Assembly: GCA_902812455.1 (NCBI GenBank)
Contig: CADDZH010000135.1
Span: 1 to 10,451, forward strand
DNA length: 10,451 nucleotides
Source of the DNA: Chloroflexota bacterium
GTDB taxonomy: Bacteria; Chloroflexota; Ktedonobacteria; Ktedonobacterales; Ktedonobacteraceae
Reading direction: 5' to 3'
Under the pieces are notes generated by a model, which was given only the letters and a program-made list of their open reading frames with translations, was not told the origin of the DNA and searched no databases. Shown piece by piece: positions 1-6,151 of this stretch. A program made the translations under genes and the position numbers. Within the stretch, counting starts at the first letter, position 1. Every line of letters starts with the position of its first letter.

Positions 1-1493
1 GGCATGCCGAGCGTATACATGACGGTCGGAGCCACATCGATGATGCCAGCGCCCTCGATACGAGCATTCTGGCGAATATGCGGGCCTTGCGCGAAAATAA
101 TGCCATCCATGCGATGCACACCTGCCATGCCCTTTCTGGAAAGCACCTCCAGTGGCACTTCGCTCACGAGTTCATCAATGCCGGTAGCACTTTTGTAGCA
201 ATCCCGCGTCACCAGAATGATATCGGGCGCTAATGCTATGCGCTCACCGTGATACAGCTCCTCGCGACGATAGGCCTCCAGCACGATGCTTTCTCCTGTA
301 CGGGGGTCGCGCAGCTCCTTCATGGCTTGCAGGATGCGTGTTCGCAACTCCTCATATTCTTCGCCCGGCTGTACACAACCATCGGGCTGGCGGCCTGCCA
401 CGTTGAGCATGATGCCTAGAACTGGCGGATGCATGGGGAAGCAGTAAGCCTGCGTGCGTTTCCAGTCAATGCTATCCAGGTTGAGCATGGCTTGCGCGTC
501 GATATCCGTCGCCATCCTCTTCAGGAAAGCGGGTAAGCTGCGATAGACCTTTTCCAGGTAGGCGAAGCGACGAATTTTTGTACGATAGAACTTCTTGAAT
601 GTTTCCTTCAGCCCATTATTTTTCCTGGCCTTAGCGCTTGGTGTCAGCAGGTTGAGCGAGCGCAGGGCATAATTGGCGTTGAAGTAATAGCGAGGATGCG
701 GGCCGCCGCCGTGATCTGACATCACAATTACCGTCGTATCCTCATCGATAGCATCGAGGAATTTACCGACAATCGCATCAGAGGCAATATAGACTTTCTC
801 GATCAGATCGCCGTACTTCTCCGCATCTTCCTTCGTATAGGCAGGATGATTGGGATCGATATACTTCCACCAGTCGTGATGCGCGCGGTCGGTTGCTCCT
901 ACCACCATCACGAAGAAAGCATAATCATCTTTCTTCATCTGCTCAATCGAGACATCGGCGCACAGGTGCAGTGAACGCTCCATCTCTTTGAGCAGTGAAT
1001 GGTGCTCCGCCGACTTGAAGAATGCAGCATCGCCGACGAGTTGAGGAATGCTATCTCCCAGCTCTGGCGGATACGTATAGTTTTTGCCAGAGTCAGGTGT
1101 GGGGTAGCCCGACACCATAAAGCCGTTGACGGGCCAGGCAGGGTAGGTGCATGGTACCGTCACGATCCCGACCTTGTGTCCTGCAGCGCCAATAATATCC
1201 CAGAAGGTTTTGCCGGCGAAAGCATGTGAGTCCACAATGGTATCGGCGAAAAAGCTATAGCGCGTGGGATCATAATCACGAAAATCAAAAACGCCATGCT
1301 TGCCGGGATTATAGCCCGTGGCAAAGGTGGTCCAGGCGGCAGGTGAAATAGGCGGATATACTGAACGTAATTTGCCATACACGCCTTTTTGCATCACCTG
1401 CTTTAGATTGGGTAATTTATCTTCTTCAATCCAGCGTTCAACAAGCTCTGGGGTAGCTCCATCGAGTCCTATCACTAACACTTTTGTTCCCAT
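1..1493 (-). CDS. Type I phosphodiesterase / nucleotide pyrophosphatase-family (alkaline phosphatase superfamily) protein, C-terminus cut by window edge
   Basis: The reading frame is open from an ATG at 1493-1491 to the left edge, giving 497 codons with no stop. It opens with a buried strand and metal site (KVLVIGLDGATPEL, Asp11). A nucleophile region follows, PPISPAAWTTFATGYNPGKHG at residues 47-67, where Thr55 or Thr56 is the likely nucleophile. Further ligand motifs are GATDRAHHD (Asp202, His205/206), MSDHGGG (Asp260-His261) and GVHRMDG (His460). This is the two-zinc layout of the alkaline phosphatase superfamily, type I phosphodiesterase branch (COG3379-like). Such enzymes cleave phosphomonoesters or phosphodiesters. 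The substrate cannot be read here; sulfatase or phosphomutase relatives share the fold. There is no signal peptide, so a cytoplasmic location is likely. A weak AAAGG lies about 13 nt before the ATG. The gene is divergent from the glycosyltransferase gene. The family call is firm; the specific role is open. Confidence 0.9.
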   Translation of the reverse strand, partial: MGTKVLVIGLDGATPELVERWIEEDKLPNLKQVMQKGVYGKLRSVYPPISPAAWTTFATGYNPGKHGVFDFRDYDPTRYSFFADTIVDSHAFAGKTFWDIIGAAGHKVGIVTVPCTYPAWPVNGFMVSGYPTPDSGKNYTYPPELGDSIPQLVGDAAFFKSAEHHSLLKEMERSLHLCADVSIEQMKKDDYAFFVMVVGATDRAHHDWWKYIDPNHPAYTKEDAEKYGDLIEKVYIASDAIVGKFLDAIDEDTTVIVMSDHGGGPHPRYYFNANYALRSLNLLTPSAKARKNNGLKETFKKFYRTKIRRFAYLEKVYRSLPAFLKRMATDIDAQAMLNLDSIDWKRTQAYCFPMHPPVLGIMLNVAGRQPDGCVQPGEEYEELRTRILQAMKELRDPRTGESIVLEAYRREELYHGERIALAPDIILVTRDCYKSATGIDELVSEVPLEVLSRKGMAGVHRMDGIIFAQGPHIRQNARIEGAGIIDVAPTVMYTLGM

Positions 1494-1750
1494 AAATTTT
1501 TCGTGGCCTTTCTATGCTCATTAGCCGGGAATATCTAACCATTAGCATGTATCAATGCAAGCAGAAAAACAATTTCAATCCCTCAAGGGGCTAATAGCTG
1601 TTCCGACCTCCGCATTGCCGAAAGTATAGCAGCAGTTCATTCCGAACGAGCAAATGATTGGTTAAGATCGGGTTATGAAATGCTGACCGCTGTACCGGTT
1701 TCTTAACCGCATCGAGAGAGGACAGGCACAAGCGCCCACCATCAGGGCCA

Positions 1751-1823
1751 GGGCGATGGCCAGCATCGCCCCTACCCTCGATCCTGGCAAACAAGAGGGT
1801 AGGGGCAGAACTTGCCTCTGCCC
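1751..1823. repeat. Row of three back-to-back inverted repeats
   Basis: Three perfect stems lie side by side. GGGCGATG (1751-1758) pairs with CATCGCCC (1764-1771) over a 5-nt loop. CCCCTACCCTC (1769-1779) pairs with GAGGGTAGGGG (1795-1805), 11 bp over 15 nt. GGGCAGA (1803-1809) pairs with TCTGCCC (1817-1823) over 7 nt. Neighbouring stems share 3 bases at each junction, so they compete at their edges. No T-tract follows on either strand, so a simple intrinsic terminator is unlikely. The row ends about 55 bp before the candidate promoter of the glycosyltransferase gene. It may be a REP- or MITE-like element; its function is unknown. Confidence 0.75.
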
Positions 1824-1878
1824 TAGAATCCTGTTGCCCGCTGGCACCGATTTTGGGTAGAACCCTTCTCCTACTGGC

Positions 1879-1906
1879 TTGACTTTTTCTGCTGGTCAGG
1901 TACACT
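1879..1906 (+). promoter_or_regulatory. Candidate sigma70-type promoter for the glycosyltransferase-hydrolase pair
   Basis: TTGACT at 1879-1884 matches the -35 consensus at five of six bases. TACACT at 1901-1906 matches the -10 consensus at four of six. The spacer is 16 bp. Transcription would start near 1913, leaving a leader of roughly 70 nt before the GTG at 1982. The assignment rests on consensus alone. Confidence 0.45.
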
Positions 1907-1965
1907 ACAGCAAAGGTAAAGCATCATCTTTGCCTTGATTACTATGTTCGGCATACCTGTGTGTT

Positions 1966-1975
1966 AGGAAAAGGG
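1966..1975 (+). promoter_or_regulatory. Ribosome binding site that sets the GTG start at 1982
   Basis: AGGAAAAGGG sits 6 nt before the GTG at 1982. The same bases would be coding if the upstream in-frame GTG at 1961 were used. The site therefore argues for the 1982 start, which also places the first beta-strand (RILLLSNLF) directly at the N-terminus, as usual for GT-B enzymes. Confidence 0.7.
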
Positions 1976-1981
1976 ACAGTA

Positions 1982-3244
1982 GTGCGGATCTTATTATTGA
2001 GCAATCTCTTTCGACCGCATATCCTGGGCGGAGCGGAAGTCGTGGCAGCAGATGTGGCTGAGGGATTGGAACGGCTTGGCCACGAGGTTTTTGTGCTGAC
2101 GAGTTCATACGGCCTGGCTAAGGCAGAGCAGGATGGACGCACCTGGCGCACGCTCAAGCTGGCCCCGCCGGTGCATTTTGACCAGCAGCGCTCGTTCTGG
2201 CAGCAACTCAGGCAGCCATATGACTACTACCGGCGCTACCACTGTCGCGCCAACGCCAGGGAGTTGCGCCGTGTGATCAATATAACACAGCCTGACATAG
2301 TGCTGGTGTGCGAAATAACGGGTATTGGCGTTATTTCGCTGCTCAAGGCCTTGCATGAACTTGAGGTACCTATCGTCTTCTACCTGCAAAGCTACCTGTT
2401 TCTCTATGCGCGTTCACCAGAAACCGAGCAATCACGCCTGCAAGCCCGCTGGCTAAAAAAATTCTTGATCGGCTCTCTCCCCCCGCTCACCTATACTTCG
2501 CTCATCGCTGTCAGCCATGCTGTCAAAGAAGAGTTCGTGCGGGCCGGTTACGATCCTGACCGTATCGAAGTTATTCATAATGGAGTAGATTCTCGCTTCC
2601 TCAAACCGCTGCCGGAAAAAAATGGTAAAGAAGGGGAGAACCTGTCCGATTCTGAAAAACGTATAGCATTACTCTACGTTGGCCGTCTGACCACCGAGAA
2701 AGGAGTGCTGGTTCTCCTCAAAGCGCTTGACTTGCTGGTAAACGGGCAGGGAAAAAAGAATCTTCATCTCGACATTTTCGGGGATGGTGATAAGGCCTAT
2801 ATTAGCGAGCTACAAAGCTTCATACACGAGAAGCAGCTTACGCAGCACGTTACCTTTCATGGAAGAGTGTCCCAGGACGAAGTGATTGAGCAGTACGACC
2901 GCTCGCATATCATGCTTGTGCCGTCGATCTGGCAAGAGCCTTTTGCTCTCGTGACTGCTGAGGCCATGGCGCGAGGGCTGCCGGTGATCGCCTCTAAGGT
3001 TGGGGGCACGGCAGAACGCATTACACACGATGTCAACGGCCTGCTGGTTGAACCAGGAGATGAGCAGGCGCTGGCATCCGCAATCAGGCAACTGGTGGAC
3101 GACCCGCATAAACATGCACGACTCGCCCAGGCAGCTCGCGCCACCGTCGAGGAGCGTTTCACTGTAGAAGAGGCTGCCCGGCGCGTTGAGCAGCACCTGC
3201 TCCGGGCTATACAGAAAAATCAGAAAATAAATGCAATTAGTTAG
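1982..3244 (+). CDS. GT4-family (GT-B fold) glycosyltransferase
   Basis: A 420-residue protein from GTG 1982 that probably transfers a sugar from a nucleotide-sugar donor to a glycan or lipid acceptor at the cytoplasmic side of the membrane. The N-terminal acceptor domain begins RILLLSNLFRPHILGGAE (residues 2-19), the Gly-rich loop and GAE typical of family 4. The C-terminal donor domain starts near residue 227 with LLYVGRLTTEKGVLVLL (231-247), then DIFGDGD (264-270). The E-x7-E signature falls at Glu319 and Glu327 (QEPFALVTAEAMARGLPVIAS), followed by GGTAERI and NGLLVEPGD, which usually contact the donor. Length is normal for the family and no membrane segment is seen. The hydrolase gene follows after 35 bp on the same strand, suggesting one transcript and a shared role in exopolysaccharide or glycoconjugate metabolism. 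Donor and acceptor cannot be predicted. Confidence 0.92.
   Translation: MRILLLSNLFRPHILGGAEVVAADVAEGLERLGHEVFVLTSSYGLAKAEQDGRTWRTLKLAPPVHFDQQRSFWQQLRQPYDYYRRYHCRANARELRRVINITQPDIVLVCEITGIGVISLLKALHELEVPIVFYLQSYLFLYARSPETEQSRLQARWLKKFLIGSLPPLTYTSLIAVSHAVKEEFVRAGYDPDRIEVIHNGVDSRFLKPLPEKNGKEGENLSDSEKRIALLYVGRLTTEKGVLVLLKALDLLVNGQGKKNLHLDIFGDGDKAYISELQSFIHEKQLTQHVTFHGRVSQDEVIEQYDRSHIMLVPSIWQEPFALVTAEAMARGLPVIASKVGGTAERITHDVNGLLVEPGDEQALASAIRQLVDDPHKHARLAQAARATVEERFTVEEAARRVEQHLLRAIQKNQKINAIS
2310..2339. repeat. Perfect 11-bp inverted repeat inside the glycosyltransferase gene
   Basis: GCGAAATAACG (2310-2320) is followed by 8 nt and then its exact reverse complement CGTTATTTCGC (2329-2339). It encodes part of CEITGIGVISLL in the acceptor domain. 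There is no T-tract after it on either strand. The mRNA could form a stable hairpin here. Confidence 0.85.
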
Positions 3245-3260
3245 GTAAGGTTCAATAGTG

Positions 3261-3266
3261 AAGGGG
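3261..3266 (+). promoter_or_regulatory. Weak ribosome binding site for the glycoside hydrolase gene
   Basis: AAGGGG lies 13 nt before the ATG at 3280, a long spacing. The alternative in-frame ATG at 3307 has no Shine-Dalgarno-like sequence near it, so 3280 is preferred. Both starts keep the N-terminal hydrophobic segment. Confidence 0.45.
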
Positions 3267-3279
3267 TAGTTATTGAGCA

Positions 3280-4425
3280 ATGCAAAACAACAGGCAACCA
3301 GATTCTATGACGATTCTGCGTGTGATTCTAGTAGCACTGGCTATTGTGCTGATTTTAGCTGTGGGAATATTCTCACTTTTCTATTTTGTCGTCTTCAAGC
3401 CGCAAGGCATCGTTTCAGGCCCAACCCCCACGCCTACTATAAGCGGGGGCGGTGGCCCGTGTACCGTTAACAGCCCCTACGGTTTCACGACCATCCATGC
3501 CGACAGCAACCTGGTTGCTGAGTACAAGCAGCTCAATGTATGCTGGGTACGCTATCAATACCACTGGACAAAGATTGAAACCTCACCAGGGGTATACAAC
3601 TGGAGCGTCGTCGATGCTGCTGTTGCCACGATGAACGCGGCCCACATTCACATAGATTTTGCGATCCAGTCCGCTCCATCCTGGCATTTAACCCAGGTGT
3701 GTCCTGCCGACGGCAAGCATTTCCTGCCCGGGCCTGCCGATATGGCGCAGTTTGCCACAATACTGGCGACGCGCTACAACGGCAAAAATGGACATGGCTA
3801 TATCGACTCCTACGAAATTGGCAATGAGGAATATGATAATCATTACGTGCCAGGTGAGGGAAATAACCAGACATGCCGCACCGCTAATTTCTACGGGCCG
3901 GTGCTCAAGGCGGGCTACCAGGCTATCAAAGCGGCAAGCCCGAACGCTCTTGTGGGCATGTTTGGCATGTGGTGGCACTATTTGCCGCACATTCGCGATT
4001 TCATGACGTACCTGTATGCCAATGGCTATGGACAATACATGGATTACATGAACTTCCATTACTACCACAGCGGCGAAGACCCTTCGGTAACAGATGGCGA
4101 TAATCCCTCATTTGACCTCGAGTGGCAAACAATGCACAACATAGCGGCACAATATGGCTTCCCCAACAAACCCATCTGGGTCACCGAGGTAGGCTGGCCA
4201 ACCACGACGTTCTCCGGCGCGAGCACCATCGTCACCCCGCAAACGCAGGCTCAGTACATGCAGTACATCTTTACGGAGTCCGAGAAATCCGGGGTTATCC
4301 AGCGAGTCTTCTGGTTCACGATCAACTACGGCCAGCAAAGCGACAACATCGATCCACCCAGCGGCCCATTACCGGCCTTCTACACGCTCCAGGCGATGGT
4401 GCGGCAAAAGCCCACCTGGGGATAA
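3280..4425 (+). CDS. Membrane-anchored glycoside hydrolase, clan GH-A-like (GH39/GH5-type barrel)
   Basis: A 381-residue protein that probably hydrolyses a beta-linked glycan outside the cell. Residues 11-39 are a long hydrophobic stretch (ILRVILVALAIVLILAVG and on) with no clear cleavage site, so an uncleaved signal anchor is likely. A Pro/Thr then Gly linker (GPTPTPTISGGGG, 47-59) leads to the catalytic barrel from about residue 60. Clan GH-A marks are visible: YEIGNEEYD with the Asn182-Glu183 pair as candidate acid/base, and IWVTEVGWPT with Glu303 as candidate nucleophile. Aromatics for sugar stacking are plentiful (WWHY 230-233, NFHYYH 258-263, FWFTINY 344-350). It follows the glycosyltransferase gene by 35 bp and probably shares its mRNA; such hydrolases often trim or release the polysaccharide made by the same locus. 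Exact GH family and substrate are uncertain; an Asl1-like or xylosidase-like barrel is also possible. Confidence 0.8.
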   Translation: MQNNRQPDSMTILRVILVALAIVLILAVGIFSLFYFVVFKPQGIVSGPTPTPTISGGGGPCTVNSPYGFTTIHADSNLVAEYKQLNVCWVRYQYHWTKIETSPGVYNWSVVDAAVATMNAAHIHIDFAIQSAPSWHLTQVCPADGKHFLPGPADMAQFATILATRYNGKNGHGYIDSYEIGNEEYDNHYVPGEGNNQTCRTANFYGPVLKAGYQAIKAASPNALVGMFGMWWHYLPHIRDFMTYLYANGYGQYMDYMNFHYYHSGEDPSVTDGDNPSFDLEWQTMHNIAAQYGFPNKPIWVTEVGWPTTTFSGASTIVTPQTQAQYMQYIFTESEKSGVIQRVFWFTINYGQQSDNIDPPSGPLPAFYTLQAMVRQKPTWG

Positions 4426-4486
4426 TATCAATTTCTTTCACGTGGTATGTAACGGCCCATCATTCCCTCATGGCATTGGAAAAATC

Positions 4487-4541
4487 CTGTAGGGACAAGG
4501 GGTGCAGGCGAGGATGGGAGGGGGCCTTGTGCTTGTCCCCC
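4487..4541 (-). repeat. Variable-centre intergenic repeat, copy 1 (inverted)
   Basis: Read on the minus strand it starts GGGGGACAAGCACAAGGCCCC and ends CCCCTTGTCCCTACAG, with an 18-base G-poor centre between. The outer GGGACAAG and CTTGTCCC are complementary, so the unit can fold on itself. It lies 62 bp past the stop of the hydrolase gene and could act as a 3'-end structure for that transcript. Confidence 0.75.
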
Positions 4542-4697
4542 TCGCCCTACCCCACGTCGTTGCTCACGGTAGAATAGCCATTTTCGGCTACAAACAATCT
4601 CTCAGGTCATATGCAACGCTATGATGGAAGGCAAATTCAAGCCTCAAGGGGGAAAGGCAACAATGGGCTGACCGGATTGGGCGGTTGGGCCAGGGCG

Positions 4698-4752
4698 GCG
4701 ACAAGCACAAGGCCCCTACCCCTGCCCACCTGACCCCTTGTCCCTACAGAAC
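4698..4752 (+). repeat. Variable-centre intergenic repeat, copy 2
   Basis: It has the same arms as copy 1 on the plus strand: GACAAGCACAAGGCCCC at the left and CCCCTTGTCCCTACAGAAC at the right. The centre (about 4717-4733, C-rich) differs from that of the other copies. The first two bases of the left arm are changed (GCGAC instead of GGGAC). Confidence 0.75.
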
Positions 4753-4767
4753 CCGGCTGGCGAGGAC

Positions 4768-4784
4768 GGGGACAGGCACCAGGC
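4768..4784 (+). repeat. Decayed left arm of the intergenic repeat
   Basis: GGGGACAGGCACCAGGC matches the left arm GGGGACAAGCACAAGGC except at two positions. No right arm follows; CAGGGGTAGG comes instead. It reads as a remnant of a further copy between copies 2 and 3. Confidence 0.45.
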
Positions 4785-4830
4785 TTTACAGGGGTAGGTT
4801 TATTGGGGTGAGCGAGGAGCGAGGAGGCAC

Positions 4831-4888
4831 GGGGGACAAGCACAAGGCCCCCACACCGCATCCTCACCACCCCTTGTCCCTACAGAAC
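4831..4888 (+). repeat. Variable-centre intergenic repeat, copy 3
   Basis: The left arm GGGGGACAAGCACAAGGCCCC and right arm CCCCTTGTCCCTACAGAAC are nearly identical to copy 2. The centre (about 4852-4869) is again different and contains only one G. Copies 2 and 3 are direct repeats 133 bp apart; copy 1 is inverted relative to both. Confidence 0.75.
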
Positions 4889-4961
4889 TGAGGCGGCGTG
4901 TTTCGTGGTTATCCGATTTGATTGTCAAAGATCATCAGGTACGATGCGCTTCCCTCTACAA

Positions 4962-6065
4962 TTAGGGCGTATATATCACCTTGGCGAGCCTGTTGGCGAA
5001 TTCTTCGTCGAACCAGATGGTGTTGCGGCTGCCCACCATCAAGCCATCATGTGGGTGCGGGTTATAGCTGTAGTAAGGGGCTTTGTGCATCCTGAAGCTG
5101 CCTGTGCCGCTATAGGGGAAGAGGCCATAGGTGTTCTGGAGCGAGTCGTCGAACCAGATTAGGCCATTGATCCTGTCAACGCCGATGCCGGAGGTGTGCA
5201 TCCCGCAGGCATTGCATAGCCTGGGATAGGCGTATTCGGTTACGCCGTTGTTTGTCCCCGGGACGGCCTGCGCGACGACCAGCTCGCCGATCATCCCCAC
5301 GAAGCCTTCCGTCCACCAGACGTTGCCGTTGGGATCGACGGTGATCAGGTGCGGTGTCAGGCTGCCATCCTCAGTGTTGCGGATCTTGTATTCATTGAGC
5401 ACTCCCTGCGTCGTGTATTCGGCGATCAGGGCTACAGAGGGATTATTTTCGGTGAACCACACGTTGCCGGAGGCATCGAGCGTGATACCGTAGGGCTGGC
5501 TGTCTGAAGCAGGCGTGGCAATCTCGGTGAACGTGCCAGTGGCTGGATCAAAGCGCCCAATTTTGTTGACGAAATGCTCTGTGAACCAGATATTCCCCTG
5601 CGCGTCGATGGCCAGGTCCCAGGGGCCGGCATTGGGCGTCGGTACCGTCCATTGAGCAAATGACTTGCTGGCCGGGTTAAACATACCGATGGAGTTGCCC
5701 ATGGGCAGCGGGAACCACAGCCGGCCCTGCTGATCGAAGGCGAGGAAGAATGGCTGCGCGTAGCCGGCAGGGAGCGTATAGGTATGCAGCCATTTGCTGG
5801 TCGCCGGATTAAACACGGCGATCTTCCCCGGCGGTGTGCTGGCCGGACAGGTTGGCGTGGGGTCACAGCCTGGCACGGCTAACCAGATGTTGCCGTGGCT
5901 GTCGGTCGTCGTTCCCCACGGATCGGCCCCTTGTGGTATATGGTAGGACGTTTGCGTAAAGCTCGCGCTTCCGAGCGCAGCATGGACTGGTACTAAGACG
6001 AGCAGCGAACACACCACAATAATGGCGAAGAAGAAAATAACGAATTTTGCTGGTACTGATTTCAT
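4962..6065 (-). CDS. Exported virginiamycin B lyase (streptogramin lyase)-like beta-propeller protein
   Basis: A 367-residue protein from ATG 6065. Residues 8-27 are strongly hydrophobic and end VPVHAALGSA, a plausible signal peptidase site near residue 29, so the mature protein is probably extracellular. The rest is repeats with a (G)N-I/V/L-W core at residues 59-61, 115-117, 158-160, 201-203, 248-250, 302-304 and 349-351. Seven repeats at 43-56-residue spacing indicate a seven-bladed propeller. NIWFTEHFVNKIGRFDP is typical of the Vgb/streptogramin lyase family. True Vgb linearises streptogramin B antibiotics and is cytoplasmic; an exported relative need not be a resistance enzyme. His290 (CGMHTSGIG) is a candidate active-site residue, unverified. 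The start has no good Shine-Dalgarno sequence. The gene lies 86 bp after the paralog at 6152-7885, with a terminator-like hairpin between, so readthrough may supply part of its transcript. Confidence 0.85.
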   Translation of the reverse strand: MKSVPAKFVIFFFAIIVVCSLLVLVPVHAALGSASFTQTSYHIPQGADPWGTTTDSHGNIWLAVPGCDPTPTCPASTPPGKIAVFNPATSKWLHTYTLPAGYAQPFFLAFDQQGRLWFPLPMGNSIGMFNPASKSFAQWTVPTPNAGPWDLAIDAQGNIWFTEHFVNKIGRFDPATGTFTEIATPASDSQPYGITLDASGNVWFTENNPSVALIAEYTTQGVLNEYKIRNTEDGSLTPHLITVDPNGNVWWTEGFVGMIGELVVAQAVPGTNNGVTEYAYPRLCNACGMHTSGIGVDRINGLIWFDDSLQNTYGLFPYSGTGSFRMHKAPYYSYNPHPHDGLMVGSRNTIWFDEEFANRLAKVIYTP

Positions 6066-6089
6066 GATAGTTTTGAAAATACTTGTACT

Positions 6090-6129
6090 AAAAACTAGCT
6101 AGACCGGCATCCGCCAGGAATGCCGGTCT
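6090..6129 (-). terminator. Candidate intrinsic terminator after the paralog at 6152-7885
   Basis: On the minus strand AGACCGGCAT (6129-6120), a 9-nt loop and ATGCCGGTCT (6110-6101) form a perfect 10-bp stem. A TTTTT run follows 6 nt later (6094-6090). It begins 22 bp past the TAA of the upstream gene and ends 24 bp before the ATG of the next. The T-tract is short and displaced, so termination may be partial. Confidence 0.6.
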
Positions 6130-6151
6130 GGACGGCTTCCAACCAGTCAGG

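Larger units (their letters stand above)
1494..1981. other. Divergent intergenic region with stem-loops
   Basis: No convincing gene lies in these 488 bases; the short minus-strand frames here lack family motifs and good ribosome sites. The left part should hold the promoter of the phosphatase gene: a weak minus-strand candidate is TTGCAT (1555-1560) with TAGATA (1532-1537), 17-bp spacer, only about half matching consensus. The middle holds an 8-bp inverted repeat (GGTTAAGA 1660-1667, TCTTAACC 1701-1708) and the hairpin row at 1751-1823. GGACAGGCACAAGCGCCC at 1720-1737 resembles the left arm of the repeats found at 4487-4888. The right end holds the promoter of the glycosyltransferase gene. 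Confidence 0.7.
4426..4961. other. Convergent intergenic region carrying repeats
   Basis: These 536 bases separate the hydrolase gene from the oppositely oriented propeller gene. Short open frames here have no family features. The content is a family of GC-rich repeats (4487-4541, 4698-4752, 4831-4888 and a half copy at 4768-4784). No T-tract terminator is obvious for either gene. A small stem TTTGA-TTG-TCAAA (4917-4929) is the only pairing near the end of the propeller gene. Confidence 0.7.

Noticed and set aside
1591..1905. Minus-strand 104-codon frame between the phosphatase and glycosyltransferase genes
   Set aside because: It runs through the stem-loop row, has low-complexity composition and shows no family feature or ribosome site.
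4487..4888. CRISPR-like arrangement of repeats with variable centres
   Set aside because: The copies are unevenly spaced, one is inverted, the variable part lies inside each unit rather than between identical repeats, and no cas gene is present.
4637..4891. Short frames on both strands in the repeat region (4637-4870 and 4685-4891)
   Set aside because: Their sequence is simply translated repeat arms (Pro/Thr/His-rich), with no start signal or conservation cue.
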